Shown piece after piece: positions 5,170-6,395 of a stretch of 6,395 nt of DNA. How positions within the stretch are numbered: position 1 is the first letter of the stretch; each line of letters starts with the position of its first letter. Under the pieces are notes generated by a model. That model did no database searches and had not been told where the DNA came from. It saw only the letters and a program-made list of their open reading frames with translations. The position numbers and the translations under genes are program-made. This DNA comes from Actinomycetota bacterium (GTDB lineage Bacteria > Actinomycetota > Thermoleophilia > Gaiellales > Gaiellaceae), in the NCBI GenBank assembly GCA_013811645.1, contig JACCUU010000018.1, positions 1-6,395 of the forward strand, in the 5' to 3' direction.

Positions 5170-6306
5170 TCAGCGAAGCGCGCTCTTCAAGCGGCGGAAG
5201 AACCCTTCGTCCTCGTCGTCTTCGGGCTCGTACGTCTCCGGTCCCGCCTGGCGGCCGAAGTCCTCGAGGAGCTGACGCTGCTCCTCGGTCATGTTCGTCG
5301 GCAACGCAACGTCGAGCCTGATGTAGAGATCGCCGCGGCGAGCGCTACGGAGCGTGGGCATTCCGTGGCCGCGCAGCGCACGAACGGCACCGGGTTGCGT
5401 CCCGGAAGCGACTTCGAGCTCAAGCTCTCCGCCGAGAGCGTCGACGCGCGCGGTCATGCCGAGCGCTGCGTCCGTCATCGTCAGCCGAATCGCGGTGTGC
5501 AGGTCGTCGCCGTCGCGCACGAACCGCGGATCGGGGCGTACGCGCACCACGACGAACGCGTTGCCGTTCTCTCCGCTCTGAACGCCCGCGTGCCCTTCGC
5601 CGCGGATGCGGATTCGCTGACCATCGTGGATGCCCGCGGGCACATCGACGTCGAGCGTGCGCTGGACGACTCGGCGTCCCTCGCCGTCGCAATCCGCGCA
5701 CGGAGTCTCGAGCACGCGGCCCAGACCCCGGCACTCGGGACACGTCTGCTGGTGGACGAATTGCCCGAACACGTTCTGCGAGACACGCCTGACGACACCG
5801 GCTCCCCCGCACGTCGAGCACTCCCGGGCGCCGGTGCCCGGCTCGGATCCGCTCGCTGCACAGCGCTCGCAAGCAACGGCGACCTCGATGGGAACCGCCG
5901 CTGTCAAACCGGTGAAGGCTTCCTCGAGATCGATCTCGACGATCGCCTGTAGATCGGGGCCGCGGGCGGAACGACGATTCCGTGAGGCGGCTCCGCTGAA
6001 GAGATCCTCACCGAAGAACGCTGCGAACACATCCGAGAGATCACCGAAGTGCGAAAACGTAGGCTCGAGCCCACCGCGTCGTAGACCCGCGTGTCCGAGA
6101 CGGTCGTACAGCGCCCTGCGTTCGGGATCGGTAAGCACCTCGTAGGCCTCGGCGACCTCCCGGAAGCGCTGCTCGGCGTCGGGCGACGTCGAGACGTCCG
6201 GGTGTAGCTCGCGCGCGAGCGCGCGGAACGCCTTCTTCACTTGGATCTCGGACGCTCCGCGTTTGACGCCGAGGACGTCGTAGTAGTCGCGCTCCGTGGT
6301 CGACAC
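5170..6306 (-). CDS. dnaJ: Type I DnaJ (Hsp40) co-chaperone
   Basis: A 378-residue cytoplasmic J-protein that delivers unfolded clients to DnaK and stimulates its ATPase. The J domain is about residues 6-70, with the HPD motif at 35-37. The usual Gly/Phe linker (about 72-115) is reduced to a Phe-rich stretch. The zinc-finger region has four CXXC pairs at C146/C149, C163/C166, C189/C192 and C203/C206. The first reads CERCAASG, with Ala where the CXXCXGXG consensus has Gly; the other three are canonical. The C-terminal client-binding domain is about 210-335. The protein ends in an acidic stretch and [11 protein letters not shown], a tail type common in this family. Length is normal. The GTG start is chosen because [14 protein letters not shown] aligns with DnaJ N-termini and has a Shine-Dalgarno site. 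Adjacency to hrcA without grpE-dnaK fits the actinobacterial dnaJ2 copy; that assignment is inferred from context. Expression is probably heat-inducible through HrcA. Confidence 0.97.
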   Translation of the reverse strand: MSTTERDYYDVLGVKRGASEIQVKKAFRALARELHPDVSTSPDAEQRFREVAEAYEVLTDPERRALYDRLGHAGLRRGGLEPTFSHFGDLSDVFAAFFGEDLFSGAASRNRRSARGPDLQAIVEIDLEEAFTGLTAAVPIEVAVACERCAASGSEPGTGARECSTCGGAGVVRRVSQNVFGQFVHQQTCPECRGLGRVLETPCADCDGEGRRVVQRTLDVDVPAGIHDGQRIRIRGEGHAGVQSGENGNAFVVVRVRPDPRFVRDGDDLHTAIRLTMTDAALGMTARVDALGGELELEVASGTQPGAVRALRGHGMPTLRSARRGDLYIRLDVALPTNMTEEQRQLLEDFGRQAGPETYEPEDDEDEGFFRRLKSALR

Positions 6307-6309
6307 CGT

Positions 6310-6315
6310 CTCCCT
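6310..6315 (-). promoter_or_regulatory. Ribosome binding site of dnaJ, overlapping the hrcA stop
   Basis: The minus strand reads AGGGAG, then three bases, then GTG. The first two bases of this site belong to the hrcA TAG stop. This supports the GTG at 6306 as the dnaJ start and suggests coupling of hrcA and dnaJ translation. Confidence 0.6.
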
Positions 6316-6395
6316 ACGCCTCCTCGTACACGTCCTCGACGAACCGACTGAGCTCGAACGCAGCCGCCCTCACCGTGCGAATCGCCTTGTCGTAG
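6314..6395 (-). CDS. hrcA: HrcA heat-inducible repressor, C-terminal end only
   Basis: Only the last 26 residues lie in the window; the gene runs off the right edge. The visible end ([10 protein letters not shown] near its start, then an [13 protein letters not shown] tail) resembles the usual HrcA C-terminus, where a YxxAIxxVR-type helix is followed by a hydrophobic/acidic helix. HrcA represses heat-shock operons by binding the CIRCE inverted repeat. Any CIRCE site for this operon would lie upstream of hrcA, outside the window. The stop TAG is 7 bases before the dnaJ start, and its last bases form part of the dnaJ Shine-Dalgarno sequence, so the two genes are almost certainly co-transcribed and probably translationally coupled. 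The identification rests on a short tail plus the hrcA-dnaJ adjacency typical of actinobacteria. Confidence 0.72.
   Translation of the reverse strand, partial: YDKAIRTVRAAAFELSRFVEDVYEEA

Noticed and set aside
4507..5952. Very long plus-strand open frame (481 codons) opposite prmA and dnaJ.
   Set aside because: It covers two well-supported minus-strand genes and is Arg/Pro/Ala-rich without motifs. G+C-rich codon bias removes stops from the opposite strand.
1..6395. CRISPR array, insertion sequence, defence or biosynthetic system.
   Set aside because: No direct repeats with spacers, no transposase, no terminal inverted repeats, and all space is taken by recognisable housekeeping genes.

Overview
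The window is a stretch of bacterial housekeeping operon. Every gene I can support lies on the minus strand. In the direction of transcription (high to low coordinates) the order is: 3' end of hrcA, dnaJ, prmA, a 234-base non-coding spacer, mtaB, a HIT-family protein gene, yqeY, an alpha/beta hydrolase gene, phoH, ybeY, and the first codons of an unidentified gene cut by the left edge.

The DNA is very G+C rich with strong G/C bias at third codon positions. Start codons are mixed: GTG for dnaJ and phoH, TTG for prmA, the HIT gene and yqeY, and ATG for mtaB, the hydrolase and ybeY. hrcA is followed directly by dnaJ with no grpE-dnaK between them, as is common for the second dnaJ of actinobacteria. 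The order dnaJ-prmA-mtaB-yqeY-phoH-ybeY resembles the classic Firmicutes neighbourhood around dnaK/dnaJ and era. I infer a deep-branching, high-GC actinobacterium such as a member of Thermoleophilia or Rubrobacteria. This rests on layout and composition, not on a database match.

The right part (about 4397-6395) is a heat-shock and ribosome-modification block. It holds the HrcA repressor, the DnaJ co-chaperone, and the PrmA ribosomal protein L11 methyltransferase, spaced 7 and 14 bases apart. The left part (1-4162) is a compact block with overlaps or gaps of at most 25 bases. It encodes the tRNA ms2t6A37 methylthiotransferase MtaB, a HIT nucleotide hydrolase, the GatB-related YqeY, an alpha/beta hydrolase, the PhoH ATPase and the rRNA endoribonuclease YbeY. 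Most products act on translation, RNA maturation or protein quality. The hydrolase is the outlier.

I see no mobile element, CRISPR array, tRNA or rRNA gene, or toxin or defence module, and I do not think the window holds a new system. The points most worth a second look are the hydrolase placed between yqeY and phoH, the spacer that breaks the operon where rsmE often sits, and the unknown gene that overlaps the ybeY stop codon.
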